64,000 bases of DNA from Sporomusa sp. KB1 (GTDB taxonomy: Bacteria; Bacillota; Negativicutes; Sporomusales; Sporomusaceae): NCBI RefSeq assembly GCF_007830295.1, contig NZ_VLKC01000002.1:3266881-3330880 (forward strand), read 5' to 3'. Below are positions 1-8,657 of this stretch, one piece after another. Below the pieces are notes generated by a model. The model searched no databases. It saw nothing but the letters and a program-made list of their open reading frames with translations, and was not told the origin of the DNA. Position numbers and translations under genes: made by a program. Positions within the stretch are counted from its first letter, which is position 1; the number at the start of each line of letters is the position of its first letter.

Positions 1-164
1 AAAGGATAAACGCTGAAAGCATCTAAGCGTGAAACCAGCCTTAAGATGAGGTCTGTCATTCGAAAGAAGTAAGGCCCCTTGAAGATTACAAGGTAGATAG
101 GCCAGATGTGGAAGTGGAGTAATCCATGCAGCTGACTGGTACTAATAGGCCGAGGACTTGACTT
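1..164 (+). rRNA. 23S ribosomal RNA, 3' end (partial)
   Basis: The first 164 bases match the conserved 3' domain of bacterial 23S rRNA, including the closing segment with GACTGGTACTAATAGGCCGA near positions 134-153. The gene begins outside the window. The exact 3' end is estimated from the conserved ACTTGACTT region. No 5S rRNA is recognisable between this end and the tRNA-Phe at 339. Confidence 0.95.
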
Positions 165-338
165 ATATTCGAGGTTCGGTGATCGAAGTTCGAGTGTTCG
201 AATGAGCAAGGAATGGAGATAACGAACTAATAGATTAATTCTAATGCGCAGTCTTTCTTCTGTGAAGTTTTGAAGGAGCATACCTTCAAAAAATGACATA
301 TCGAAAGTCGTAAATCGACTATCGAAAATTGAATACAC
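165..338 (+). other. 23S-tRNA spacer with stem-loop
   Basis: This spacer holds no gene that I can recognise and no 5S rRNA. It contains a stem-loop with TTTTGAAGG / CCTTCAAAA arms at about 267-291, probably an rRNA processing structure. It also contains TCGA-rich imperfect palindromes at about 166-205 and 298-330 (TCGAAAGTCG / CGACTATCGA). Similar TCGA-rich sequence occurs between the tRNAs at 41.6 kb. Confidence 0.5.
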
Positions 339-414
<76 letters not shown>

Positions 415-428
415 ATCTCGATGTTTGA

Positions 429-473
429 CGTTAGACATTCGATTTTTAGATAGCGAGAATCGAGTGTCTAACG
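429..473 (+). repeat. Inverted repeat between tRNA-Phe and tRNA-Gly
   Basis: The arms CGTTAGACATTCGATT and AATCGAGTGTCTAACG pair over 16 positions with one mismatch, around a 13-nt loop. There is no T-run, so it is not a classical terminator. It belongs to the TCGA-rich spacer sequences found between the RNA genes of this window and may serve processing of the tRNA precursor. Confidence 0.6.
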
Positions 474-481
474 GCGAATAT

Positions 482-556
482 GCGGAAGTAGCTCAGCGGT
501 AGAGCATCGCCTTGCCAAGGCGAGGGTCGCGAGTTCGAATCTCGTTTTCCGCTCCA
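482..556 (+). tRNA. tRNA-Gly (GCC)
   Basis: A 75-nt cloverleaf with acceptor GCGGAAG / TTTCCGC, anticodon loop CTTGCCAAG centred on GCC, GTTCGAATC T-arm and encoded CCA. Confidence 0.97.
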
Positions 557-563
557 TAAATAT

Positions 564-638
564 GGCGACGTAGCCAAGTGGTAAGGCAAAGGTCCGCAAG
601 ACTTTTATCCCCTAGTTCGAATCTGGGTGTCGCCTCCA
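564..638 (+). tRNA. tRNA-Cys (GCA), atypical anticodon loop
   Basis: The molecule folds as a 75-nt tRNA with acceptor GGCGACG / TGTCGCC, D-arm GCC..GGC, T-arm CCTAG TTCGAAT CTGGG and an encoded CCA. The anticodon stem is AAGGT / ACTTT and the seven-base loop reads CCGCAAG, giving anticodon GCA. Position 33, normally an invariant U, is C here, and position 38 is G, which could pair with C32. The Cys assignment is firm from the anticodon and overall similarity to bacterial tRNA-Cys; its functionality is less certain. Confidence 0.85.
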
Positions 639-676
639 ATTATTTTAGCTATTATTATTATATACAGCATATTTTT

Positions 677-704
677 AGGGACTACCTGTCGGTAGTCCCT
701 TTTT
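677..704 (+). terminator. Rho-independent terminator after the rRNA-tRNA operon
   Basis: The arms AGGGACTACC and GGTAGTCCCT enclose a TGTC loop and are followed by TTTT. It closes the rRNA-tRNA transcript. Confidence 0.9.
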
Positions 705-856
705 GCGCTAGAATAAACAAGGTGAAAGTGGATTTCCAGTGCAGGGATAAGTGCAACACAAATAATTGGGTGCATGTAGTCAGAAAGTTGAATTGTTAAT
801 TTAGTAAAATTTTAGTTTACTTTATTTACTAAAATAGCGCGATGCCTGATTGCTAT

Positions 857-864
857 TGTATAAT
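857..864 (+). promoter_or_regulatory. Putative -10 element for the 898 gene
   Basis: A perfect TATAAT lies at 859-864, preceded by TG. No good -35 box is visible. Transcription from here would begin near 871, after the more upstream in-frame start at 850, which supports the start at 898. Confidence 0.5.
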
Positions 865-897
865 AATGGTAATGAAGATAAAAGGGGGATACAGGCA

Positions 898-1203
898 ATG
901 ACAAAGTTAGAAAAGGGAATGATAGTTGTAGAATCGGTTAAAGCTCCAACAGGTTCCTTGGCAAGTATAATTTATGAGGGTCAGGGCCAAGGAAGCGAAT
1001 ATGGGAGAACCCTATTTCATATAGTTATGGATGATATGTCATACGGAGTTTTTGCCGTACGTGGCAATATTACCACTCTTGAAGATGCCCAGGCTAAACT
1101 GAATGCTCCAAAGAGGGCCGCTGCGGAAGAATCCTTAGCAGAGTATGCTGTTTGTTACCATTGGATTCATATTGATGACAACGAGCATTTTGCCCTGGAG
1201 TAA
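898..1203 (+). CDS. Hypothetical protein, 101 aa
   Basis: I do not recognise this protein. The ATG at 898 has an AGGGGGA Shine-Dalgarno site eight bases upstream and lies just downstream of a TATAAT; an in-frame start at 850 lacks both. The product is a soluble, acidic protein without membrane segments or cysteine motifs (one Cys near the C-terminus). It contains a glycine-rich turn around residues 26-31 and ends with an acidic DDNE segment. It is a single gene flanked by terminators, convergent with the carbonic anhydrase gene. Confidence 0.75.
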   Translation: MTKLEKGMIVVESVKAPTGSLASIIYEGQGQGSEYGRTLFHIVMDDMSYGVFAVRGNITTLEDAQAKLNAPKRAAAEESLAEYAVCYHWIHIDDNEHFALE

Positions 1204-1210
1204 AATGAGA

Positions 1211-1240
1211 AAGACTTCGCTATTTTGCGGAGTCTTTTCT
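1211..1240 (+). terminator. Terminator after the 898 gene
   Basis: The stem AGACTTCGC / GCGGAGTCT is followed by TTTTCT. It lies between the convergent hypothetical and carbonic anhydrase genes. Confidence 0.85.
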
Positions 1241-1297
1241 CTGGGGTTTAGTATTCACTTTGTTCTATGGTTTCTGAAGTAAAAAATTTGTAAAGGT

Positions 1298-1876
1298 TTA
1301 GGTATAATCTAAGGTTACACTGCCGTCACATATATTATGAATAGCGCCGATAATTTGCAGGCCTTTGTGCATAATTGCTTTTTTTAGAATGGGGCTAGTT
1401 AATTGCAGCTTTTCAACTGTAAATTCAATATTAGCCTTAATTGCATTTTGGAGCAATTCGCCGGTACGGTTTTTGGCGGTTTCGACGGCAGGGGCGATAG
1501 ATTGAAGGATAGACGCAATGTGCACAGGACCTTGCTTGTTCTCTAACGCTGCTTTGACGGCTCCACAGTCTTGATGACCCAATACTAAAATTAACCGTAC
1601 ATCGAGGTGTTCTACGGCGTATTCGATGCTGCCAAGCACAACAGCATCAACTACTTGGCCTGCTGTCCGCACGACGAATAACTGGCCTAGCCCTTGGTCA
1701 AACACAATTTCGGGGGGAATACGGGAATCAGAGCAACCAAGAATTATGGCAAAGGGTTGCTGCCCTTTGATGAGTTCAGCGCGTTTATTAAATCCGATGT
1801 CTGTTTTTGCGTATTTCTCAGTCACAAATCGTCTATTTCCTGCAATAAGCTTTTCCCGTGCTTGATAGGCATCCAT
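1298..1876 (-). CDS. Beta-class carbonic anhydrase
   Basis: The 192-aa protein should catalyse reversible hydration of CO2 to bicarbonate in the cytosol. It shows the zinc site of the beta class: the CSDSR motif near residue 48 (Cys ligand and the Asp-Arg dyad) and a HQDCGAVK motif near residue 101 (His and Cys ligands). Length and motif order are normal for the short bacterial beta enzymes. The ATG at 1876 follows GGAGGCGATG on the minus strand. In an anaerobe that fixes or releases CO2 through ferredoxin-dependent oxidoreductases, CO2/bicarbonate balancing is a sensible role. It is transcribed in the same direction as thiC but 65 bases beyond that gene's end, so cotranscription is possible. 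Confidence 0.92.
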   Translation of the reverse strand: MDAYQAREKLIAGNRRFVTEKYAKTDIGFNKRAELIKGQQPFAIILGCSDSRIPPEIVFDQGLGQLFVVRTAGQVVDAVVLGSIEYAVEHLDVRLILVLGHQDCGAVKAALENKQGPVHIASILQSIAPAVETAKNRTGELLQNAIKANIEFTVEKLQLTSPILKKAIMHKGLQIIGAIHNICDGSVTLDYT

Positions 1877-1940
1877 AAATCATCGCCTCCTAATACAAAG
1901 GTATAGCAAGCTCAATAAAGAATAGGATACAAAAATGGTA

Positions 1941-3239
1941 CTATATAATGCTCAGGTCTTCACCATTAAGAATCTTTTTCATGTTCTTCATCGGGCACAT
2001 TTTGCCACACATCGTACAGGTATCTTCACATTCTGGTTTTGATTCTTCCCGATAGGCTCTTGCTTTTTCAGGATCGATAGCTAGTTCAATCATTCGTGGG
2101 AAATCCACATCAGCACGAGCGGCACTCATCTGATTATCCCATTCTCTTGCCCCCGGAATTCCTTTGGCAATATCGGCTGCATGGGCGGCAATTCGGGAAG
2201 CAATAATTCCCTCTTTCATATCGTCCAAATTGGGAAGACGAAGGTGTTCGGCCGGTGTTACATAACAGAGGAAATCAGCACCATTGGCTGCGGCAATAGC
2301 ACCGCCAATTGCACTGGTAATATGATCATAACCAGGCGCGACATCGGTAACGAGTGGGCCAAGCACATAAAACGGTGCGCCATGGCACAGCCTTTTTTCT
2401 AACAACATGTTGGCAGCTATTTCATTAATAGCTACATGACCAGGACCTTCGATCATAACCTGCACATTTCTTGCCCAGGCGCGTTTAGTCAACTCGCCCA
2501 TGGTAATGAGTTCTTCGATTTGTGCTGGGTCGGTAGCGTCATTAATGGAACCGGGGCGGCAGGCGTCTCCCAAGCTGATGGTCACATCATACTTTTCGCA
2601 AATATCGAGCAGCCGGTCATAGTATTCATAAAAAGGATTTTCTTGTTTATTCAATTCCATCCAGGCAAAGAGCAGTGAACCACCGCGGGAAACGATATTG
2701 GTGAGCCGCTTATTCTTTTTCACTCGTTCGGCTGTTTGCAGGTTCATGCCACAGTGAATGGTCATAAAATCCACACCATCTTCAGCATGTCTTTCTACGA
2801 CTGAAAAAAACTCATCAACAGTGATATCTTTTAAATCCTTATCAAGCATGCCAACAGCGTCATACATTGGCACAGTGCCAATCATCACAGGAGACAGTTC
2901 AATCAACTTGCGCCGAAATTCCCGGGTCTTACCATAGCAACTTAAATCCATGATGGCATCTGCTTTTAGCTCAATCGCCTTTTGCGTTTTTTCTAATTCA
3001 AGCTCCATATCATAGCAATCCTTGGAAACACCCAAATTGACATTGATTTTGGTTCGAAGTTTTTCGCCAACGCCTTTAGGGCTAAGGTTGGTATGCTGTC
3101 GGTTAGCCGGGATAACAACCTTGCCGCCTGCCATTAGCTCGCGTAGCAGCCCGGGTTCCAGACTTTCCTCCCGCGCGACGATACGCATTTGTTCAGTGAT
3201 GATGCCTTGTTTGGCAGCATCCATTTGTGTGGTATACAT
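1941..3239 (-). CDS. thiC: Phosphomethylpyrimidine synthase ThiC
   Basis: ThiC is the radical SAM enzyme that rearranges 5-aminoimidazole ribotide to HMP phosphate for thiamine synthesis. The 432-aa protein has the conserved core ([42 protein letters not shown] segments) and the C-terminal [4Fe-4S] motif C-T-M-C-G-K-M-C followed by PMK. The ATG at 3239 has GAAGGGG upstream; a longer in-frame start at 3260 would place the Shine-Dalgarno inside the coding region. A TPP riboswitch lies directly upstream, so expression should fall when thiamine pyrophosphate is plentiful. No other thi gene is next to it. Confidence 0.97.
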   Translation of the reverse strand: MYTTQMDAAKQGIITEQMRIVAREESLEPGLLRELMAGGKVVIPANRQHTNLSPKGVGEKLRTKINVNLGVSKDCYDMELELEKTQKAIELKADAIMDLSCYGKTREFRRKLIELSPVMIGTVPMYDAVGMLDKDLKDITVDEFFSVVERHAEDGVDFMTIHCGMNLQTAERVKKNKRLTNIVSRGGSLLFAWMELNKQENPFYEYYDRLLDICEKYDVTISLGDACRPGSINDATDPAQIEELITMGELTKRAWARNVQVMIEGPGHVAINEIAANMLLEKRLCHGAPFYVLGPLVTDVAPGYDHITSAIGGAIAAANGADFLCYVTPAEHLRLPNLDDMKEGIIASRIAAHAADIAKGIPGAREWDNQMSAARADVDFPRMIELAIDPEKARAYREESKPECEDTCTMCGKMCPMKNMKKILNGEDLSII

Positions 3240-3318
3240 GATTAGTTTCCCCTTCCTCATAATTATATTTTAGCCATAGGCAGAGGTGAGGGCAGGCAAG
3301 CTTCAATGTAATTGGCAT

Positions 3319-3397
3319 GAATGCTTTCCTACGGTGGTATTAACCACATCAGGTTCGAGGGTTGGAGTTCATCCTCTCAGCCGTTGGGCACCCCTAG
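3319..3397 (-). promoter_or_regulatory. TPP riboswitch (thi box)
   Basis: On the minus strand the sequence carries the THI-element core: GGGGTGCCC..., GGCTGAGAGGATGAACTCC, then CGAACCTGATGTGGTTAATA and CCACCGTAGGAAAGCA. All the conserved pyrimidine- and pyrophosphate-binding segments are present. It ends about 80 bases before the thiC start. No clear intrinsic terminator is visible in between, so control may act at translation. Confidence 0.96.
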
Positions 3398-3502
3398 CTA
3401 TAACTAATAAGCGGTTGAACATGTTTTTCAATTCTGAATTTGGTATGAGTTAATGTGCTGCCGACATGGACATAAATAATTTTGACAAATCTGAAAATTG
3501 AA

Positions 3503-3531
3503 TGGCAAATAATGTATTTCAGTTATATAAT
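3503..3531 (+). promoter_or_regulatory. Putative promoter of the two-component operon
   Basis: TGGCAA at 3503-3508 and TATAAT at 3526-3531 are separated by 17 bases. The sensor kinase gene starts 80 bases downstream. The -35 box is weak. Confidence 0.5.
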
Positions 3532-3612
3532 AAGTATTGAGATGCTGTTTAGTCAACCAAACGATAACATAAAAAAATAAAGTAATAAAAAAAAATGAAG
3601 CAAGGTGGTTAG

Positions 3613-5499
3613 ATGAATTACCTGGCCTCAATAATTGAAGCTATCCAACAGGAAACAAATACAGGTACGATTTGTGAATTGGAGATCGAAGGGGCACCAG
3701 TTTGCTATATCGAAATGCCAAGAGGCGATCTGGCAAAAGAAATTATTCAACTTACTGAAGCCGTCATAGAGTCAGTAAAAGATGGAAACATTATGCCATT
3801 AAAAGTTTATATCAGCTGGGTATGCAAGCTTCGGCTCGAACAGGGTGTTAAGTTGGCAGACATCATGTTGCTTTTTGATCTATACGAAAAATCGCTCAAG
3901 GATGCTATGTCTCAATTTCTAAAAGATGATTTGGTCAGCCTCAACCGCTACCGGCGGGAGATTGATGCGCTATTAGATAGGGCAAGGGTATATGTATCAG
4001 AGTACTTTTTCACATTGTACGAAGAAACAGTCTACAAACAGTTCGAGCAGTTAAGAACCATTAACGAAATAGCTGTCTATCTTACTTCTTCTCTTGACCT
4101 ATATGAAGTATTGAATTTTATAGTGATAAGCGCCTTGCGTTTATTTCATGCAGATTGTGGCAGTATTTTGCTGCTGGATGAGACTAGTAATTTGCGCGAG
4201 TCGATTACAACTGGCTGGCAGGATATTCACTCAGCTGCCGCTATTTCGGAGATGTTAGTTTGTACAACAAGCCTGATGGACATAGAATATAAAGACTTAA
4301 TATCTGAGCAGATGAGGGCGGTTTTTAAAAAAGAAAGTTTATCTAAGGTAAAGCTTATAAAGCTTTATTTGCACGAACTTGATATTGGAGTATTGATTAT
4401 AGGCTTTCGTTCTATGCAGCAGATGTCACCCATTGATCAAAAGCTGCTCGAGACTTTTGCTAACCATGCGGCCATCGCAGTTCACAACGCTCAATTATAT
4501 GGTGATGCCGATTTAAAACTTAAACAGCGAATACATCAGGTAACTGTTGTTCTGGAGCAAAAACGTGCCATTATGCATTGTATGCGTGAAGGTGTAATTG
4601 CTATTAATACGGACGGCTATATTGATTTGGTGAATAGTGAAGGACAACGCCTCTTGGGCCGCCAGGATAATATTATTGGTAAACATATTTGGGAGGTTAT
4701 ACCCAACTCACGTTTACCCATTGTGTTAAAAACCACTCAGGCTGAATACGATCAGGAGCAGGAAGTGGGGGATAAATTTATTATTACCAATCGGGTACCC
4801 CTGATAGTCAATGGCGCTGTCATTGGGGCTATTGCTACCTTTCGGGATAAACAGGACGTTAAGATCCTGGCAGCAGAATTGGTGGGATTGAAAAGCCTCC
4901 TGGAATCCATGCGGGCGCAATCCCATGAATTTACCAATAAATTGCACGCTATATCCGGGTTGATTCAGATGAAACAGTATGATAAAGTCGTTGAACTGAT
5001 AACATTGATGTATAAAACACAGCAGGATCTGGTTAGCTCTATTGTTAGGCGGGTTAAAGATCAGGCGACAGCAGGATTAATTATTGGAAAAATAAGTCAA
5101 TCCAGTGAGCAGGGAATTTCTCTTCGGCTTCATCCCCGAAGTAAACTCCTTGCGCTTCCTGTCAGCTTTAGTAGTTTGTCTATGGTTACAGTGCTGGGCA
5201 ATCTAATAACTAATGCCATGGATGCCGTTGCCAGCTTGCCTGCTGAACGGCGAATTATTACTGTATATATCTTTGAAGGCAGGAAATACCTGAATATCAA
5301 AGTCAGTGATTTAGGTAAAGGTATACCTGAACCCTACCGGAGGAAGATTTATCACCGCGGTTTTTCTACTAAACAAGGTAGCAGGGGAGTTGGACTAGCT
5401 TTAGTCATGCAAGAGGTAAAAATCTGCGGCGGCACAATTTCTGTTCACTCGTGTGAAAACGAGGGTAGTACCTTTTGTATAAAGATACCAATACGGTAA
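3613..5499 (+). CDS. Soluble GAF-PAS sensor histidine kinase, DcuS/CitA type
   Basis: The 628-aa kinase has no membrane segment. In order there is a helical N-terminal region (1-150, faintly like RsbRD-type sensor domains), a GAF domain (about 155-295), a PAS domain (about 315-415), a phosphoacceptor helix with RAQSHEFTNKLHAISGL (His438) and a HATPase domain (about 500-628) with N534 in LITNAMDAV and the GKGIPE and GVGLAL boxes. The H-box is that of the DcuS/CitA/MalK family, whose partners are CitB/DcuR regulators, and such a regulator follows at 5533. The input is therefore probably cytosolic. The ATG follows AAGGTGG. The downstream oxalate genes make a carboxylate or redox signal plausible, but that is inference. 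Confidence 0.88.
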   Translation: MNYLASIIEAIQQETNTGTICELEIEGAPVCYIEMPRGDLAKEIIQLTEAVIESVKDGNIMPLKVYISWVCKLRLEQGVKLADIMLLFDLYEKSLKDAMSQFLKDDLVSLNRYRREIDALLDRARVYVSEYFFTLYEETVYKQFEQLRTINEIAVYLTSSLDLYEVLNFIVISALRLFHADCGSILLLDETSNLRESITTGWQDIHSAAAISEMLVCTTSLMDIEYKDLISEQMRAVFKKESLSKVKLIKLYLHELDIGVLIIGFRSMQQMSPIDQKLLETFANHAAIAVHNAQLYGDADLKLKQRIHQVTVVLEQKRAIMHCMREGVIAINTDGYIDLVNSEGQRLLGRQDNIIGKHIWEVIPNSRLPIVLKTTQAEYDQEQEVGDKFIITNRVPLIVNGAVIGAIATFRDKQDVKILAAELVGLKSLLESMRAQSHEFTNKLHAISGLIQMKQYDKVVELITLMYKTQQDLVSSIVRRVKDQATAGLIIGKISQSSEQGISLRLHPRSKLLALPVSFSSLSMVTVLGNLITNAMDAVASLPAERRIITVYIFEGRKYLNIKVSDLGKGIPEPYRRKIYHRGFSTKQGSRGVGLALVMQEVKICGGTISVHSCENEGSTFCIKIPIR

Positions 5500-5532
5500 A
5501 CCTGGATACTTAGAAAAGAGGAGGGAACCGGA

Positions 5533-6243
5533 ATGGGAGTTGATATTGTTATTGTTGAGGACGATCCGATGGTCATGGAACTTCACCGGCAATATATCAG
5601 TCAAGTGAAGGGTTTCCACTTAGTAGGACAAGCGGCTAATGCGGCAGATGGGTATGATATGATAGTTAGTGTTAAACCACGGTTGGTCATTCTAGATATC
5701 TATATGCCGGGAAAAAGCGGGATTGATCTGTTACGGCGAGTAAGAGCAGAGGGAATTAACATTGATGTTATCTTAGTTACGGCAGCCCATTATTCAGAGA
5801 CAATTCAACAGGGAATGCAGTGCGGAGTAGTGGATTATATTATAAAACCATTTACACTTCAACGTTTCAAAAAAGCACTAAAGAGTTATCAGCAGTATAT
5901 TGATCGACTAAACAAAACACAGCAGCTATGTCAGAAAGATATTGACTGTTTAAAAGGAGCTACTCCGGGGGAAAGCATACCTAATAGCCTAAATGAATTA
6001 AAAGAAAATATCCCCAAGGGATTAGACAAAGCGACCCTGAAAGCTATTCTGATGATCATAAATAAACAGCCTGATTATTTTACTACAAGTGAAATAGCAA
6101 AATTGGTTGGAATATCAAGGGTTACTGTTAGGCGCTACTTAAACTATTTAACTGATAACGGCTGGCTGAAAGGCATCCTCTCGTACGGACCAGTGGGAAG
6201 GCCATTGCATAAATACACTAAGGATGATCTATTCTGTTTATAG
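5533..6243 (+). CDS. Response regulator, CitB/DcuR family
   Basis: The 236-aa regulator has a receiver domain (about 4-122) with acidic pocket E9-D10-D11, phosphoacceptor D55 in VILDIYMPG and the switch Lys in DYIIKPF. A linker follows, then a C-terminal helix-turn-helix (about 170-230) with TSEIAKLVGISRVTVRRYL, the typical CitB/DcuR DNA-binding domain. It is 33 bases downstream of the cognate kinase with a GAGGAGGG Shine-Dalgarno site, so they form one operon. It is expected to activate a transporter or catabolic operon; the oxalate oxidoreductase and LctP permease genes just downstream are the obvious candidates, which is inference. Confidence 0.92.
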   Translation: MGVDIVIVEDDPMVMELHRQYISQVKGFHLVGQAANAADGYDMIVSVKPRLVILDIYMPGKSGIDLLRRVRAEGINIDVILVTAAHYSETIQQGMQCGVVDYIIKPFTLQRFKKALKSYQQYIDRLNKTQQLCQKDIDCLKGATPGESIPNSLNELKENIPKGLDKATLKAILMIINKQPDYFTTSEIAKLVGISRVTVRRYLNYLTDNGWLKGILSYGPVGRPLHKYTKDDLFCL

Positions 6244-6252
6244 TTTTTACCA

Positions 6253-6299
6253 AAGGATAGTAAGCAACTCAGTTGCGAGGAGTTTACTATCCTTTTTTT
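6253..6299 (+). terminator. Terminator after the two-component operon
   Basis: AAGGATAGTAA pairs with TTTACTATCCTT across a 20-base loop region and runs into seven Ts. Confidence 0.88.
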
Positions 6300-6361
6300 A
6301 ATCCATTTTTAGGATAATTCCATGAATTATATTAACAAAATAATCCTTATTTACCATATAG

Positions 6362-6390
6362 TAGTCAAGCTGGGGCGTGTACCTTATAAT
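6362..6390 (+). promoter_or_regulatory. Putative promoter of the Cdc48-like ATPase gene
   Basis: TAGTCA at 6362-6367 (four of six matches) and TATAAT at 6385-6390 have 17-base spacing. The start codon is 55 bases downstream. Confidence 0.5.
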
Positions 6391-6444
6391 TACAACTGTA
6401 AGAGGTTCCCAGGAAGACCACCTTCTAAAGGAGGATAATCTATC

Positions 6445-8559
6445 ATGGAAAAAGCCATATCCTTTAGAGTTGCCGATGCTATGCCGGAAGATGTTGGTCA
6501 GGGATATATCCGGATTGATAACGCCGACATGGAAAAAATGGAAGTTATTATAGGTGATATTCTCGAGATTCAAGGGAGAAAAACGACAGTTGCCAAAGTA
6601 GTTCCCTGTTTTAGTCAATATAAAAATCAAAATATTGCCCAAATGGAATCTATAATTAGAGAAAATGCCGGAGTCGGAATAGACGAACGGGTAACGGTAA
6701 GAAAAATTGCGCGTCAACCAGCACAAACGTTAGTTTTGAGTCCATTGGATGTAACAATAGATTTTAGTGATGCCCAAGATAGTAAGCATTTAGAACGAGT
6801 CTTAAATGGACTGCCAATGATTACCGGTGATAGGCTTAAGGTTAATCTGGCCGGAGCGAGAAGTCAGTACTTTACTGTTATCGGTACAGCACCGCAGGGG
6901 GCTGTAATCGTTAACGCAGCTACTAAAATAAAAGTGACTAAAACGGATGCTTCGGAAGATCGCAGTTTTCGAGCTTCCTACGAAGATGTAGGTGGTCTTG
7001 ACAAAGAGCTCCAACGTATTCGTGAAATGGTTGAATTGCCGCTTAAGTACCCTGAAATTTTTCGACAGCTAGGGGTTGAAGCACCTAAAGGAGTCCTGCT
7101 CTATGGCCCGCCGGGTACAGGTAAAACCCTGATGGCTAGAGCTGTATCCAGTGAAACCAATGCGGCATTTCTGCACGTGAATGGTCCCGAAATCATCAAT
7201 AAGTTCTATGGAGAAAGTGAAGCCCGGATTAGAGAGATATTTGAGACAGCGCAAAGACGGGCACCGGCCATTATCTTTATTGATGAGATTGATGCCATCG
7301 CTCCTAAACGAACTGAAGTAATCGGAGATGTTGAAAAACGTGTTGTTGCCCAGCTATTAGCTTTGATGGATGGTCTGAAGAATCGAGGGCAAGTAGTTGT
7401 TATCGGTGCTACTAACGTACCCGATATGGTCGATCCGGCGCTTCGCCGGCCAGGAAGATTTGACCGGGAGCTTTCCATTAATCCGCCTGACAGATTCGGA
7501 AGATTAAAAATATTAAAAATACATACTCGTTTAATGACAATTGATTCTTCGGTAAACATAGAAAAACTTGCCCAAATGACGCATGGTTTTGTTGGCGCAG
7601 ATATTGCCATTCTCTGTAAGGAAGCCGGGATGAACGCTGTGCGGCGGTTATTGCCACAGATTGATTTCGCGGAAGAAATCGGGGAAGAAGATCTGGCAAA
7701 GCTGACAATCAACATGAACGATTTTTATGCCGCATTCCGGGAAGTAGAGCCAACTGCGACCAGGGAGTTTTTCTCGGAGCGGCCCAATACCAAGTGGGAA
7801 CAAGTCGGGGGAATGGCTGATATAAAGAGAAACTTGCAGGCTATGATTGAAATGCCGCTGCGGCACCTCGAATTGTTTAAAGAGATGCAGCACAATATGC
7901 CGAAAGGATTTTTGCTGACAGGACCACCAGGAACAGGTAAAACGCTAATGGTAAAAGCACTGGCTGGTTCGAGTGAAGCTCATTTCATATCGGTAGATGC
8001 CGCTGCGCTTAATTCCCGCTGGTTCGGCGAAGCCGAAAAGGGTCTGCGACGCATTTTTAAGCGAGCCAAGCAAATCGCTCCCTGCATTCTGTTCTTTGAT
8101 GAAATTGATGCATTAGCGCCTGTACGGGCGGTAACAGACAGAAATGGAACAGATCGCTTAGTAAGTCAACTGCTTTTGGAACTAGATAGTTTAATGGATA
8201 GTGCCAATGTAATTGTTGTTGCTGCCACCAACCGGCCTGATATGGTAGATCCGGCACTTATGCGGCCAGGACGGTTTGATTATATTGTGGAACTACCATT
8301 ACCTAATAAAGCAGAACGATTAGAAATATTTAAGATTCATACCGCAAAAATGCCTTTAGCAGACGGTATTGATCTGGATGAACTGATAATTTCTACAGAG
8401 GGCGCGGTGGGTTCTGATATTGAGGCCATCTGCAAGCACGCAGCTTTATCAGCGATGAAACGCTATGTTAGTGATTCGCAGAGTATAGCTACTCACATCT
8501 ATAAGGTGTTAAATGAGGATTTTGGCTATGGTCTGCGTCAAATATCTCTAAAAAAGTAA
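6445..8559 (+). CDS. Cdc48/VAT-type double AAA+ ATPase
   Basis: The 704-aa protein has the layout of archaeal VAT and eukaryotic Cdc48/p97: an N-domain (about 1-175), then D1 and D2 AAA modules. D1 has Walker A GPPGTGKT at 221-228 and Walker B IIFIDEID with D280/E281; D2 has Walker A GPPGTGKT at 493-500 and Walker B with D552/E553. Both carry the second-region arginine segment ALRRPGRFD / ALMRPGRFD. Such proteins extract or unfold substrates using ATP. They are rare but known in Bacillota and other bacteria, with no settled function there. The gene lies 98 bases before the oxalate oxidoreductase genes on the same strand without an obvious terminator, so cotranscription is possible. Start ATG has AAAGGAGG upstream. 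Confidence 0.93.
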   Translation: MEKAISFRVADAMPEDVGQGYIRIDNADMEKMEVIIGDILEIQGRKTTVAKVVPCFSQYKNQNIAQMESIIRENAGVGIDERVTVRKIARQPAQTLVLSPLDVTIDFSDAQDSKHLERVLNGLPMITGDRLKVNLAGARSQYFTVIGTAPQGAVIVNAATKIKVTKTDASEDRSFRASYEDVGGLDKELQRIREMVELPLKYPEIFRQLGVEAPKGVLLYGPPGTGKTLMARAVSSETNAAFLHVNGPEIINKFYGESEARIREIFETAQRRAPAIIFIDEIDAIAPKRTEVIGDVEKRVVAQLLALMDGLKNRGQVVVIGATNVPDMVDPALRRPGRFDRELSINPPDRFGRLKILKIHTRLMTIDSSVNIEKLAQMTHGFVGADIAILCKEAGMNAVRRLLPQIDFAEEIGEEDLAKLTINMNDFYAAFREVEPTATREFFSERPNTKWEQVGGMADIKRNLQAMIEMPLRHLELFKEMQHNMPKGFLLTGPPGTGKTLMVKALAGSSEAHFISVDAAALNSRWFGEAEKGLRRIFKRAKQIAPCILFFDEIDALAPVRAVTDRNGTDRLVSQLLLELDSLMDSANVIVVAATNRPDMVDPALMRPGRFDYIVELPLPNKAERLEIFKIHTAKMPLADGIDLDELIISTEGAVGSDIEAICKHAALSAMKRYVSDSQSIATHIYKVLNEDFGYGLRQISLKK

Positions 8560-8657
8560 AGGAAACTTTGCCAATGGGGGTGATGGCTAAAGAACGGGTA
8601 AGCGATTCTAATGGTCACCTGTTGATCAATCTTTAGTATTTAAAAGGGGGAGAGAAA

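Noticed and set aside
578..799. 73-codon open frame on the plus strand
   Set aside because: It starts inside tRNA-Cys and crosses the terminator; not a gene.
7206..7715. 169-codon open frame on the minus strand
   Set aside because: It lies fully inside the Cdc48-like ATPase gene, has no ribosome-binding site and encodes a low-complexity Ser/Ile-rich sequence.
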